Below are positions 10,131-22,632 of a DNA stretch of 64,000 nucleotides, piece after piece. The notes below the pieces were generated by a model. It saw only the letters and a list, made by a program, of their open reading frames with translations, was not told the origin of the DNA and did no database searches. The stretch's first letter is position 1. Each line of letters opens with the position of its first letter. The stretch is from Moniliella sp. 'wahieum' (taxonomy: Eukaryota; Basidiomycota; Moniliellomycetes; Moniliellales; Moniliellaceae): positions 310,001 to 374,000 of the forward strand of contig RSEE01000010.1 of the NCBI GenBank assembly GCA_003971905.1. Direction: 5' to 3'. Both the position numbers and the translations under genes were made by a program.

Positions 10131-13100
10131 TTAGAACAATCCCTGTACTTCGCCGTTAGCATCGAGGTCAATGTCGTAGTACCCCGGGCGAGTAGAGAGA
10201 CCAGGCATGGTCTGCATGGTACCCACGAGAGGGTAGATGAATCCCGCTCCAGCGGCCAACTTGACAGATCGAATGGGGAGGGTGAATCCCTCGGGGCGTC
10301 CCTTGAGAGTAGGGTCGTGGCTGAGCGAGAGATGCGTCTTAGCCATGCAGATAGGAAGGTGAGCGAACCCCTGTTGAGTGTACGTCGCAATCTGTTGTTG
10401 GGCAAGGGGGCTCAACTCAATCCCCTTGGCGCCGTACATCTCCGTGGCGATGGTATTGATCTTGTCCTGGATCGAAGCTTGGTCGTCATAGAGGAATTTG
10501 AACGAAGATGGGCTCTGTTCTAGCTGGTTAATGACGGCCTGAGCCAGCTCGAGAGCACCCTTGCCCCCTTCTTCCCAATGGTTGCTTGGCACTGCTGCGT
10601 CCGCTCCCGCCTTTAACGCCTCCTCCTGCACAGCTTTGATTTCCTCCTCAGAGTCAGTGGCGAAGCGGTTGATGGCGACAATCACTTTGAGGCCAAATTT
10701 CTTGGCATTCTCAATATGTTTGGCCAAGTTGACGCAACCTTGACGGGTCATCTCAACGTTCTCTTTGGTATAGACATCATCCAAAGGCTTGCCCGGCTTG
10801 ACCTCGGGACCTCCCCCGTGGGTCTTGAGTGCCCTTACGGTGGCCACAATGATCACCGCATCTGGTACAAGACCTGACTCGCGGCACTTGATGTTGCAGA
10901 ACTTCTCCATGCCAATGTCGGCACCAAACCCAGCCTCGGTCACCACATACCCCACCTGATCCGGTGAGTCCCCTTTCTCCAATCCGGCGAGTTTAAGCGC
11001 GATCGCATCGGCAAGGATGGAGCTGTTACCATGTGCAATGTTGGCGAAAGGACCGGCATGAACAAAGACCGGGGTGCCTTCGATCGTTTGCATCAGGTTC
11101 GGCTTGATCGCATCTTTCATCAGCACACCGTCAGGGCGCCCCCACAACCAATGTCGTCCGCCGTGATGGGTTCACCAGACTTGGACGTGGCCACAACCAT
11201 CTTGCCTAGACGTTCGCGCATGTCCTTCAAGTCCCGGGACAGTGCGAGGACAGCCATGCACTCCGACGCAACCGCAATATCAAACCCGGTCTCCCGAGTA
11301 AGCCCCTTCTCCGTTGGAGCCTTACCCACCGTGATCTGACGAAGATAACGGTCGTTCGTATCGACGACTCGGTGCCAGGTGATGGTTGAAGGGTCGATAT
11401 CGAGACGGGCAAAGCGAACGCGCTCCTCGGGGGTGAGGTCTTCGGGATCGGTCTTGTCAATGCCCAGTTTCTGAAGACGCTTCAGCATCACGGGGGCGAA
11501 GGAGCGCTTGCCATGCTTCTTAGGCACCAGGCGGTCGTAGAGAGCTCCATCCTTTTGCGTTGCCTCGTGGAACATGCGAGCATCAATAGCGGCAGCCAGA
11601 AGGTTGTTGGCAGCCGTGACAGCGTGGTTGTCACCCGTAAGGTGGAGGTTAAACTATGTAGCCAAGGTCAATATTCCAGCGGGAAAGGAATGGGCAAGCA
11701 ACGTACCTCCTCCATCGGGATAACCTGAGCAAATCCGCCACCGGCAGCGCCGCCTTTAATGCCGAACGTGGGGCCTTGGGAAGGTTGACGGACGCATGCG
11801 AACGCCGGCTTGCCCAAGTGAGCCCCCAGGGCTTGAACCAGACCGATAGTAGTAGTCGACTTGCCCTCTCCCAAGGGGGTGGGGGTGATTCCAGCAACGA
11901 CAATATACTTGCCATTGGAACGATGCTTGAGACGGTCGAGAATGTCAAGGGAAACCTTAGCCTTGATCTCCCCATACGGTTCGAGCTCCTCGGTGAGGAT
12001 CCCAACCTCATTGGCGATTTCAGCGATTGGACGGGGAATCTGGCTACGAGCCACCTCAATATCCGACGGAACCGGGTGGATCAACTTGATGGGGTTGGGC
12101 CTAGCCACGCCACGGCCGTTGTAGTGACCCTGTTCAAGACGACGCTGGGCGCCAATCAGCACATTCTCCATCAGGCAGGCAATCGTCATGGGCCCGACGC
12201 CTCCTGGCACGGGAGTGATCGCTCCAGCGACCTTGGAGGCCGAGGCAAAGTCAACGTCACCAACCAGACGGCGCCCACTCTTCTTGCTGGCGTCGGGAAC
12301 GTAGTTGATACCAACGTCAATCACGATCGCGCCAGGCTTGATCCAGTCGCCCTTGACAAACTCGGGTTTCCCCAAGGCTGCGATGACAATGTCGGCATTC
12401 CGAACGTGGGATGGCAGGTCTTTGGTCCTACTGTGGACTTGTGTGACAGTACAATTCTTGGAGCGCAGTAGACTCGACACAGGATTGCCCACAATGTCCG
12501 ACCGGCCAATCACAGTGGCTGTCAGACCGCTTAGGTCGTCCAAGCCAGCTTGCTTGAGGAGCTTCATGCACCCGGCCGGAGTGCAGGGCTGGAACAGTGG
12601 GTTGGCGGCCTTGGAACTGAGATGGCCAATGTTCAGAGCATGGAACCCGTCGACATCTTTTGTGGGAGAAACTTCCTCCGTCACCCTCCGCTCGGCATCT
12701 GCATCGATGTGGTCCCCAAGCGGAAGCTGAACCAATACGCCATGGACAGACGAATCCTGGTTGAGGAGGCGCACTTGCCGCCGAATCTCCTCCTCGGAAG
12801 CACCCTCAGGGAGCTGAACGTGCGTAGATTTGATTCCACATTCCTCAGCAGCCTTCATCTTGCCGCGAATGTATGTACTGCTGGCACTCTGCGAGCCAAC
12901 TTGGACAATGCAGACGGCAGGACGGAAAGCAGGGACGTCGGCTTGGATGTTCTGGATGGTTTGCTTGACCTGTTCGCGCGTCTTTTTGGCGAGTTCGGTG
13001 CCACTGATAAGGGATGCTCCTCCCTGGGACGTCAACGGTGCAGAAGCAGAAGTAGACGCTGCGTAGGCCCGCGCCGAAACACACACTGCCGTTCCCATAG

Positions 13101-13239
13101 CACCTAGGGCCGAGGGCGCTAGGCGGTGGCGGGCGGCCGAGACCAACAGCGGAGGCGCTCGACGCAAGCCACGCACGGCAAACTGTGCACGCAGTACAGC
13201 GCCAGCTGAACCAGATGCTCTGAAAGAGGGGCGAAGCAT
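10131..13239 (-). CDS. ADE3/MIS1: C1-tetrahydrofolate synthase, mitochondrial type
   Basis: Trifunctional folate enzyme: 5,10-methylene-THF dehydrogenase and methenyl-THF cyclohydrolase in the N-terminal half, ATP-dependent formate-THF ligase in the C-terminal half. The ATG at 13237-13239 begins an Arg/Ser/Ala-rich presequence of about 60 residues, which suggests mitochondrial import. Dehydrogenase/cyclohydrolase signatures are [32 protein letters not shown] and [11 protein letters not shown]. Ligase signatures are [19 protein letters not shown] and [14 protein letters not shown]. One 53-nt intron (11654-11706, GTACGT donor, TAG acceptor) lies inside the ligase half, after PMEE. A frameshift sits at about 11124-11129 in a GTGTG stretch inside the conserved [10 protein letters not shown] / [13 protein letters not shown] region. 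Repaired length is about 1018 residues, normal for the family. Cytosolic versus mitochondrial location rests only on the presequence. Confidence 0.92.
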
Positions 13240-14174
13240 GCCGCACGTGGTGGAAAAGAAAGTGGCGATGGTGGTATTCGCTTGGGATTTGGTGAGTCGA
13301 GCGGACCAACACGGACTTTTGTGGTGTTGGAAAAAAAACCTTGCGGTCGTGACTGACACATTGCATGCGGAGCGCCTGCCCTGTGCTGCCGGATCCATGA
13401 TCATCGCATCGATCAAGTCCGTGCTCGCAATGGTGTAGGGTTATGGCAATCTATATCTAAGTGCATGGCAATGATATCATTTCCGAAGAGCGAGATGGCA
13501 GTGCTACACCAACCACCCTTGCCCTACCCTCTTGCGCCTGCAGTCGTTTGTAGCGGGTTTCGCACCACTTGTAGCTGGTAGTACCTTCAGCAGTTCTGTA
13601 CGCCCGGCGCCTTGTCCTGGTGCCCAAAAATCAGCTTAATCGGAGTGTGTGAACGACGGGGATGAGCAAAGAGGAAACATATGCGCAGTGGACGGCAGTA
13701 AATTTTTGAAAGGTGAGATCTGAGAGGGCAAGCATTTGCGGCCGTGTGTAGTATGCACCCGTTTCAAGAATCGTTTTCTTGAGGACATATGGGTCCATCT
13801 GCTGAATGGAATGCGCCAACTATACAAGCTTGGATCTCGCACAAATTATTGTATGGTGGAAAGCCCACAGACACCAGTGCTCCCATATGGCACGACTAGA
13901 GTGTTGTGTGCCCATCAGGTTTTGTCACAGAATTGAACTCACTACCTGACGAGCGCTGAGGACAACACGGAACAGCACTCTGTAGTAAATCCGGTAAAAG
14001 CTGTAGATGAAACCGTTGCGAGCGCGTGAGAGGTCAGCCTGATGTCGCATAATGACCTCACCCCGCTCGAGAGACACTCCATAACACCGGCAACGGATAT
14101 GAAGTTGGCTTGAATGGACCGGATATGACTCTGACTCAGTCTTCCCCCGCTTGGAGACAAGAAAAACGTGACGA
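13240..14174. other. Upstream region of C1-THF synthase
   Basis: About 930 bp between the C1-THF synthase start and the left end of the transposon. Frames are short and overlap; I see no gene. Confidence 0.45.
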
Positions 14175-14196
14175 CATAGCTAATCGAAATTTCTAG
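14175..14196 (+). repeat. Left terminal inverted repeat of the element
   Basis: 22 bases that are the perfect reverse complement of 19488-19509. Confidence 0.88.
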
Positions 14197-14432
14197 TCAC
14201 AACGTTGCCGCCGATCTCGCCTCAAGGTGAGAAATTGATACCGTGAGTCTATGATTAGAAGTGCCACAACCCTGTACAAGAAAAGCTTGCGCAAGATGGT
14301 CGCCAAGGTCGAGACAATCTATACCCGACAGCTTGGCCCCAGGTTACCCCCACCTATCCCCACCTATCCCCGGACAGTCCGCAGCCTTGCTGGCAGGCTG
14401 GTGGCAAGGCTAGCCACAGATATTTTCACTAG

Positions 14433-14497
14433 GCTGGCGGCTAGGGTGGTGGCTAGGGTGGTGGCTAGGGTGGTGGCTAGGGTGATGGCTAGGGTGC
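14433..14497 (+). repeat. 12-bp minisatellite near the left transposon end
   Basis: About five tandem copies of GGTGGCTAGGGT, slightly varied in the first (GCGGCTAGGGT) and last (GATGGCTAGGGT) units. Subterminal repeat arrays are common in CACTA-like elements and can serve as transposase binding sites. That role is inference here. Confidence 0.75.
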
Positions 14498-15629
14498 CAC
14501 GATGCTATCAGATCAGGCAGTGGATTATCTTTAAAAGCATGCATTGCCATGGTTGTTTAGACACAGAGACGTAGAGGAGCGCCAAGGCAACGGCAGGTTG
14601 TTCGAGGAGCCTCGGGACGGCGGCAACCACAGAAGCTTTGCCTTCGTCGTTTAATCGCGGACCAAAAACATCATGGGGACGCCGAGATGATAGGGATAGA
14701 AGGGCAAAGAACAAGAGCCATACAACTTGCGGCGTGGGGGCGAAGCGTCGTCGCGTTCGAGAGGGAGAATGAGTCCCGCAACCATACGGCGAACGATGAT
14801 CTGTGTGCAAGCCAGCACATGTTCTGTGGTCGTTTCCTCAACACTTGAGCGCCTTCTCCAATCATCCTGCTTAAAGGCGTTGTCAGTATATGGGCGGATA
14901 AGGACAAAGCGCAGGTACTGACCTGGCCGGGGAAACCGTCGCCGTCGACCGTCCGCTCGAAGCGCCCCCGTCGTTGATCTTCAACTCGCCTGCGGGAGGT
15001 ATGACCGGCATCTTGGCGCAAAGGATATCAGGGATCGCCAGGCGTTGCCGACTCGGTTCCGGTGGCTGCGCGTAGGTCAGTCAGTACGACAGGCATCCGC
15101 CCGGAGGGCGTGGACATACCGAGGCCAGGCGCTAGCACAGTAGCGCGTCGGCGGGGGGGCATATAATGGCAGCGCAACGAGCCGGACACATGTCACCAGC
15201 TCCGGTAGCACAGTGTGGCCAGCGAGAGAGGGGCGGTGGCGGTGGTGGTGGTAGTTGAGAGGCAAGAGCATCGGCGCAGCTGCGTGCGGTTATAGGCGCA
15301 ACCCCCGGTGGTCCACCGGCGGTCCACCCGCATGGCGCCAGTGTTGCCCCCGCACGCCACCGCCAGCTCAAGGCGCCCACCTGCAGCCTGGGCGTTTAGT
15401 ATATATATAGAGTTTTTTAAGCTACGCACTTGAGATAGTCGTGACGCGTGACAGCAGCTATATACAGCACTATACTCCAGTCCAACCGTCTCGTTGCGAG
15501 AGAAGACACATTCGCACAAGTCGCGGGCAAGAGCGAAGGGAAATTGCCTCTTTACTCGCTCAACAAAACTAAAAGGCAATCGAGAAGGTGTGCCCGCCTC
15601 GTGTGCATCGAGCAGATTGTATCAGGAGA

Positions 15630-18600
15630 CGATGTACATTGGGTCTCCTTCGGGCGAGACCGCATTTTCCACCTCGTACATGTCCTCGAACTCGTCCATG
15701 CGCTCCAAGATGTCACAGTATCCCAATCCCTGGTCGCTCAGGGCGATGGTCCAACCCCTCAAGGACGGGTTCATTGAACAACCACACAAGGGACGATGGG
15801 ATCTGATCGGCACAAGGACTCAGCCGATGGTCATGGTCAATAAGCATCCACGCGATCTGGCTATTCACATGTACCTTGGCGAATCTGTTCCCCTGGTCGG
15901 CATTTTCGCGCCTATCTTTCCCGTCTTGTGGCAACGCGACGCTGATAGCGACTCCTGGTACGGGATCGGAATCGACCTGGTCCAAGACGAGACGTCCAAC
16001 CTGCTGAAGTTCACCGGCAAGAGAGGACACGCGCCTTCATTCTTACTCAGGTGGACATAACCAAGTTGCGCCTCTATGACGACTATACCATTGGTAAGTT
16101 TTTTCGCTCTTCACGCAGCGGCATTTTCTTGTCGGGTTGACTGATGACTTCCACATCCTGGTACGACACAGGAACAAGGGACGGTGAGGAAATTGGGAAG
16201 GGCGTCAATCCCCTTCGAGCCAAGACCTGTGGCCGAGCTCTGGTCTGTCTCCAGCTGGTGGGCTGGGCTGATGGTTTTGCAGGCAATGTGTCCAATCGGC
16301 CAAGCTCTCTGAACGGCATATGCTGCTGAACAACATGCACGTTTTACGGTTGTCGCAGTCTAGATGGGCAAAGAACCTTTTCCTCTTTGCATCGGAAACG
16401 GCCAAGTCTCTCTTCCCGTTGTGCGAGCAGTTGGTAAAACAGCTAGAGTGAGTATCGCAGTCTAGGCCAAGTTGCCTTTGAAGTCACCGTGATTCCTGGC
16501 AAAAGCAGCATGCTAACGTCTTTTTCGAACTTGCAGGCAGTATCACGAAGAGCTCATCCCTGTCTGGGATTCGACCACCGAGGGATGGATCCTGTTGTAC
16601 AGCCCGTGCTGCAGATGATAAAGGGCGACAACGTGGCCGCGAACGAGATGTGCTTCCATATGGACATGACTGCCCACGTGTGCTGCCGTTTTTGCGATTG
16701 CGGATGGCAACGGGGAACGAATATGTTGCCGGAGAACGCGGCTGACTGTCTGATGCGTATACGACACCACTGGTGTTACTGTTGTGCATCAAAATGGGAC
16801 TGACTATTACCGGCGGACACATCAAGTCGGAAGGCGATCTACATTCAAGTGTCGAAACTAGCCGCGAAGTCGATCACCAACTCGACATGGTCGTCAAGAA
16901 CGACGGCCGTGTCGACGACCGGGCGAGCCAGACCGGGGTTAAGTATATGAAAGACGTATCCTTTATCCTGTTCAAGTCCCGCAAGACTCTGGAGGACTCA
17001 GCAGGGGCGACGAATGGCAAGAAGCGCAAGAGGCTGCTTTCCAATTTGTACTCCGGCGTTCGTGAGCTGCTGGATGGGTTCAAGAATAACGGCTACGTGT
17101 TCAACCCCCTTTTGACTGTCCACGAATGGCAGGGGTGCTCGAGTTTCTCGGTCGGCAACAAGAGCCTGGCGATCGACGTCATGCACACAGTTCTCCTTGG
17201 GCCAGTCAAGGCCTCGATCGAGCTGCTGACGGACTCGAACTTCGACAAGGGGCCCTCGCTAGCGCTGTGGCTGGATTCGCTCTCAACTCGTGGGTATGGA
17301 ATCGGTGGGTCGACGGCTCAATGGCACTAAAGTGGTTCACAGCATGCGCTCAGTCACGGGGGTTGACTACAAGATATTGTGCCAGACTCTCCCTCTGGTG
17401 CTGCCCAACTTGGCGGCCACGCTACGGTTGGACTCCGCCAAGCCTGGCGTCACGGAAACGGCGCGACAGAGACTTCTGAGCAAGATTGAGAGGCTGGAGA
17501 ATGTCCGCAAGAGCATTGTGGCCGCCACACGCATTAAGTGGTTTGCTACATCGATGGCTTCGCACTTCAAGACCGGGCTACATATGGCGTACGTCTGAAA
17601 CTGTTAGCTCTCATGGGCCCGTGATCATCTCTCTAGTCCAAGTTCACAGCTTACATTTTGCCCCTACATATGTGCCCACAGGAACTGCTTGACAAGGCGG
17701 TGATTCACATTTTCATGGCCATCGCTGCCATCGACCCGGCCATGCTCGTTCGTCGCCCCAAGTTCCACCTTCAGAGTCACCTCTCCAGCAGGCGCTGTTG
17801 TGGGGTCCTCTCAAGAACGCTGACACACAGCGTGAGGAGGAGTTTGTCCGCGTCATGCGCAAGGCGGTCATATTTACGAACCGCAAAAAGATATTTGCCA
17901 TGACTTGAACTACAAGATAACAGCCCAGAGAACCTGCAAAACCTGCTATGTGGAGGGCGGGCAATCGACATGCCGCTTGCAAAACTCGTGCCCCGCGATA
18001 CAACCCCTGATGATGAAAAGGGGAGGAGGTGACACAGGGTTTGCCCGGTGGGAACACCAAGAAATTGTCCGCAGACGTCTGGATCGGCAGGGGCCCAGCA
18101 GATTTTTGCAATTGAATGTTACACCACCTCAGGCTGGCACGACGATTCAGCTCTTGGGCCAAGGGCTTGGCAGTGTGTGGCAAGTCCCTCCCGCACCCGG
18201 TACGGGCCGCAACAGCCCTTCCAGCGCTGCATCGTGTCCGGCTTCGATCCAGACTGTGGCTAAGGCCAAAGTCATATCGGTGCACGACAAGATGGGGCTT
18301 CCTGAACCAATGACAGCAGAGGGGTGTTCTGCCACTGGGCCGGTCGAAGATATTGTCGACATGCCGTTGGTCCGCGTACAGCATGGCCAGCTTTGTGCTA
18401 GGGGGGACTGGGTGCTTGTTGCCCAACAGGATATTGGTGAAGTCCTCCCACCCCGCCATGCCCAGAATCCTGATACGCCGCCCTTCTCCATTGGCCGGAT
18501 AGAACACATTGCCGCCCAACGGCCTAATATGTGGTTGCTGTGCACCGGCGGGCCAATCCGACTCTCGCGAGGGGGGTCGGGAGCAGCGAGGACTGGTTCC

Positions 18601-19030
18601 AACCTTGTGCTCCCTGTGCTTTGGGTCAAGGTCGCTTTGGCTCGCATCATGCCTATCGACTCGGCATATGACATGCGAGGCCTGGAGCTACCGCGCGTCC
18701 GCCCGACGCATGACTTACATTCCGGCTTCGCAGATCCACACCATCTTTGGCCCGCTTAACGTCCAGCACAATTGCGTGAAGGCCAAAAAGTGCCGGGTTG
18801 TCCCCAACAGCATTACGGATACAACCACTGGCTTGACGTCCGATGGGCTCCAGCACAACTTGTCTGCGACGTCGGCGTACAGCGCTACTTGCTCAACCAC
18901 TTTTCAACTCTGTCTCTCTCCCCACACCGATATTCTGCGACTTGGGGACTTGGCTTTTGCCCAGGACTGGGCGGTCGAGGGTGAGAATGTCCCTTCTGCG
19001 ACGATGTATTGGAGGCAGTACAATCCGTAA
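15630..19030 (+). pseudogene. Plavaka-like transposase, decayed
   Basis: Transposase remnant scattered over several frames with stops and apparent short introns. Motifs in order: MIKGDNVAANEMCFHMDMTA followed by a Cys-rich CCRFCDC (about 16615-16700), matching the family pattern GDN-x-x-x-x-E-x-x-x-H then C-R-x-C; DVMHTVLLGPVK (about 17174-17210), like the D-x-x-H-x-x-L-L-G block; SVTGVDYKILCQTLPLVLPNL (17350-17415); RPKFHLQSHL (17753-17785), the PKFHxLxHL block; LLWGPLKN with VIFTNRKK (17795-17895); and LNVQHNC (18755-18775) near the C terminus. KDZ transposases are an alternative, but their signature blocks are absent. It lies wholly between the inverted repeats. The start is not identifiable. 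Confidence 0.65.
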
Positions 19031-19487
19031 TGAACCTTTAGATCCTTCCCGAATGGCCACTAATGATGGTAGTCACCACTGTTGATGTATACTCTACACC
19101 ATCAGTCTATCAGTTTTTAACGATTTGGCTGAAAGCGGACACAGCACGTGTGGCTGTCCAAAGATTGCCAAATTGCTGCGGGAGTCTTAGGCTCCAATGG
19201 TGCAACGGCCAATTCCTACTGTTGGCTGGAGAAACCTCAGGTTCAATTCGTGGGTGGGCCATCTTTTTAAGATGGCTCGAGGCTGGCCGCCGTTCACAAT
19301 ATTGTGATTAGAATAGCGGGCAAGGTTGTGACGAACTTTATAGGCAGCAATCTAGGGACAACCTCGCTGGGCGGCCTTGCCGCAGTGTGGTCCAAGAGGT
19401 TGGGGCTAGCTGTGTTGGCGAGGCTGTGACAAGGTTGTGCCCCTCAAATCTAAAGACAAGCTGTGGTGTGGCCGGCAAGGTTCTGGG

Positions 19488-19509
19488 CTAGAAATTTCGA
19501 TTAGCTATG
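19488..19509 (-). repeat. Right terminal inverted repeat of the element
   Basis: 22 bases, the perfect reverse complement of 14175-14196. They are preceded by a GGCAAGGTT subterminal motif at about 19474. Confidence 0.88.
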
Positions 19510-19921
19510 GAGATTCATGCTGTGAGAGGTGAAGAGAAGGGCAGATGTATACCGAGAGGACGAGGGACGATGCAGGGCTTTGGGTTAATCTGGGTTCGAG
19601 CCTTGTTTGCAGCATTAGTTGGGCATTGGCACTGGTAGTCATCGGTTTTTGCTTACATTGAGAACCAGACTTCAAGGAGTGGCATTTCCTTTCGTCCGAC
19701 CTGGAGAACCGACATGTGAAACCCTTACTAGTAGTACTTAGTCCACAGTGAGTATCAGATGCTGACCGCTTTCTACTGGAAGGTTACATAAACGCTCACG
19801 CTGAATGGCGTGTAGGAGATGCAGTATAATTACACAAAATGTCATGAAGAGTCCTTGGAGATTGGGAGCGGGAGGGGATGGAGAGTAAGGAAAAAAGGTT
19901 CATAGGAAAGAAGCGTAATAC
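19510..19921. other. Spacer between the transposon and VCX1
   Basis: About 410 bp. It is probably the 3' region of the VCX1 gene. I see nothing else. Confidence 0.45.
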
Positions 19922-21511
19922 TTAATGGGGGCAAATGGAATCGGGTCCCGCGTCGGGAAAGAGACCATACCTTTCCGACGAGTCGGGCACATACCAAAAA
20001 ACCACGGCCGCGATGATCCAGCAACACATGAGAATGTACCCCTCTAGCCAGTTAGCTCTCCCATCCGAAATGGCCGAGTTGACAATCAGAACGGAGATGA
20101 AAAGGAAAATTGAGACAAAGGGATCGAAGAGGAGGCTGAGAGGTTTGTTTCCACACCAGGCGATCACCACACACAGTGGGATCACAAAGATAGATATTTG
20201 GATGGAGGATCCCACTGCCACGCCCATTGAGAGGTCCAGCTTGTTTTTTACAGCGACCGTGACCGCCGTGACGTGTTCGGTCGCATTTGAGACGATGGGC
20301 AGGATGATCAATCCGATCCACGTCCGCGACGCACCTGAGGCGGCTACCGCATCGATCGAATCGACAAGCCATTCGCACGTGACGCCAACCAAAGCCGTCG
20401 AGACACAGAGCGTACCAAACGCCACCCACGACGAAATTTGGGGCGTCACCTCGTCCTCATCCTCGCCCTCTTCCCCATCTGCCTTTGTCTCGGCTTTCCC
20501 ACCCTCGAACATGTACTTGTGAGAGGAGAGGGTGAAGTACAAGTACGCCAGATACACGGTGAGGATGATCACACTGACACCCCTGGAGAATTGGAGGACC
20601 TTCAAGCGCTCCGACGGGTCGGGAATGTTGGGACCCAGGATCGCATGGTATCCCGGTGGAGTGAGAATGGATAGGGTGGCCATGACGAGTAGACTTGAGT
20701 TGAGCTGGGCCGCAGAGGCATGGAATCGCTGTTCCTTGTATTTGATTCCACCAGCAAAGAAACACATACCCAAGACAAGAAGCAAGTTGGAGAGCACACT
20801 GCCTACAAGTGAGTTTTGGACAATGCCCAATTGACATTGAAAGAGGGCAATAATAGCCGTGATGAGTTCTACTGCGTTGCCCAGTGTCGCATTGAGAAGT
20901 CCACCCAACGTATCGCCCACTCTCAGAGCAATCTCCTCGGTACCAAAAGCCAATAGTTGAGCCAGCGGTACGATGGCGAGAAAAGCGACAACAAAAACGG
21001 CCACACCATGAGTTTTGCGGTCGTGGGAATCTTCGGGCTTGCCCGCGTCTTGCGAATCAAAGGCGAAGTGCAAGGCCCAGGAGATGGGGATGCACAACAA
21101 GAGCACGTTTAGCCAGCTCAAAAAAACTACGTACTTGATACTCTCCCAGTGTCCGGGGGACGGTGCCACAGGGCGATCGGGGGTTAGAAGCTCAGTAGCT
21201 GTGCGACCCAAGCGATGGGTGCTAAAAAAGCTGTCGGCCGTCGCGCGGCGCGGGATTCCAGCCCCTGGACCACCCAAGCCGGGGGGACCAATGCTGTCAA
21301 CGCCGGTACCGATACGTTGAGGCGTATAGATGTGGGGTGGGGGGAGGATGGAGGTCAGATGGGCGCGCGAATTGGTTGCTGCTGTGGTTGTGGTTGTGGT
21401 GGCAGTGACAGTGGCATTGGCATTGACGCTGGCATACGCGCCTGCGCCTGCGTTGAGGTCCTCGATACACGGGGGGTAAGGCTTGGTCGACACACGTGGG
21501 GGGAAGTGCAT
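19922..21511 (-). CDS. VCX1: Vacuolar Ca2+/H+ exchanger (CAX family)
   Basis: Low-affinity Ca2+/H+ antiporter of the CAX family, normally in the vacuole membrane, where it removes cytosolic calcium. It is one uninterrupted frame of 529 residues, with no frameshift. Residues 1-125 are a low-complexity cytosolic head, including an Ala/Thr run (TATTTTTTAATN) from a GT-rich tract. The two CAX repeats follow, with signatures GNAVELITAIIAL and SNATEHVTAVTVAVKNKLDL; their Glu and Asn residues form the cation site in the family. An acidic loop (DGEEGEDEDE) separates the two halves, as is usual. About eleven hydrophobic segments are visible. The first ATG at 21509-21511 is used, but a start further in would also keep all membrane segments. 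It is head-to-head with the STE11-type kinase gene. Confidence 0.92.
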   Translation of the reverse strand: MHFPPRVSTKPYPPCIEDLNAGAGAYASVNANATVTATTTTTTAATNSRAHLTSILPPPHIYTPQRIGTGVDSIGPPGLGGPGAGIPRRATADSFFSTHRLGRTATELLTPDRPVAPSPGHWESIKYVVFLSWLNVLLLCIPISWALHFAFDSQDAGKPEDSHDRKTHGVAVFVVAFLAIVPLAQLLAFGTEEIALRVGDTLGGLLNATLGNAVELITAIIALFQCQLGIVQNSLVGSVLSNLLLVLGMCFFAGGIKYKEQRFHASAAQLNSSLLVMATLSILTPPGYHAILGPNIPDPSERLKVLQFSRGVSVIILTVYLAYLYFTLSSHKYMFEGGKAETKADGEEGEDEDEVTPQISSWVAFGTLCVSTALVGVTCEWLVDSIDAVAASGASRTWIGLIILPIVSNATEHVTAVTVAVKNKLDLSMGVAVGSSIQISIFVIPLCVVIAWCGNKPLSLLFDPFVSIFLFISVLIVNSAISDGRANWLEGYILMCCWIIAAVVFWYVPDSSERYGLFPDAGPDSICPH

Positions 21512-22632
21512 CGGTGGTGGGCCACACGGAGGGGAGGGTGGGTGCGTAGATGTATGCGAGAGGCTACGCTAGTCGAGTGGTGGTGGTGGCGTTGGGCGCT
21601 TCGCCTGAGCCTAAGCTCTAAGATCTAAGGCCGGGCCGCGGCCTACCGCGGCGCAGCAGAGTGACGGCATGGAACCTGGCGCGTGCAAAATTGAAACTAT
21701 TCGTCCTGTCATTTAACAATTCACAGTTGCGCGCCGCCTGGGTCGTGTAACACTGCCGCACATCGTCACGCTTTCCAAGCGCAGGCCGTGAGCGTGGCGC
21801 CTCTCACCACGATGCATGATGGTACTTTGGCTTTACAAATACAATGGCTCGCCCCACTGGGAACATTTCCCATATCCATTCACCATATACTAGTGCAAGG
21901 GCAACAATAAAACCAAGAGATAAAACCAAGAGATGCTGTTCGTCCTGTACTAGGACGCACCGACATTGTGTCCGCTTTTGTCATGAAGCAAATCAAAATG
22001 TATACAAGGGCAGACTGTCAAAAAGAGTGGCTACTTGTATTATACCGCGCTTCAATTTCCTACGACTCTCCACATCACGCGACAGCCGCTGTGGCTCTGG
22101 GGGATTCCTCCAGAACAGTGTTCTATGCCATCGAATCTCTGATTCCATGACAGAAGGGCGTATCAGTGGATACGCGCCCCCCCCCCCCCCAACTGCCTCA
22201 GGCCTCAAGCTTCAAGTCACCGTCTCTCTCCTGCGATGTCCTGGTTCTATCTTTCCGCAAGAAGACCAGCAGCAACGTCCTAGTCGCATCATGCATCATG
22301 CACCACCCATCAGTTCAGACAACATGATGCATTGCATTTGCATGACAATATTTGTTTCTTCGTCCCACACACGGTACTATATTCGGCACGCAGCATCACA
22401 TGCCATTTTCGTTTGACGACTTTTGCGCGCGTTCAACTGGTCACCGTGACCGTGGCCTGCCAACATGTCAGCTACCAACCTGACCAACCCGGTCAACTGA
22501 CCTTTCCATGAACACCTTTTCTCTCCTCCGGCCTTGCATCAGTGCATCAGCTCGAGAGAGGGAAGCCGCGCCCTACCGGCTACCAGAGGAGCGTGCTGAG
22601 ACCTAGCCGACGCGTCGACGCGTGAACGCCTC

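Larger units (their letters stand above)
14175..19509 (+). mobile_element. Plavaka-like DNA transposon with 22-bp terminal inverted repeats
   Basis: The left end (14175-14196) begins CATAGCTAATCGAAATT and continues TCTAG. The exact reverse complement of all 22 bases stands at 19488-19509. Next to both ends is a GCAAGGTT/AACGTTGCC-like subterminal motif; several more GGCAAGGTTGTG-like copies lie at 19315-19485. A 12-bp minisatellite sits inside the left end at about 14433-14497. The interior (about 15630-19030) carries the remains of a transposase reading left to right. Two bases (GA) flank both ends and might be a target duplication, but that is too short to be firm. Length is about 5.3 kb. 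The coding part is broken, so the copy looks inactive. The assignment to the Plavaka group (CACTA-related fungal elements) is from transposase motifs. Confidence 0.72.

Noticed and set aside
15494-16060. Separate host gene or secreted effector at the left of the element
   Set aside because: The frame continues into transposase motifs in other frames and lies between the inverted repeats, so it is better read as part of the element.
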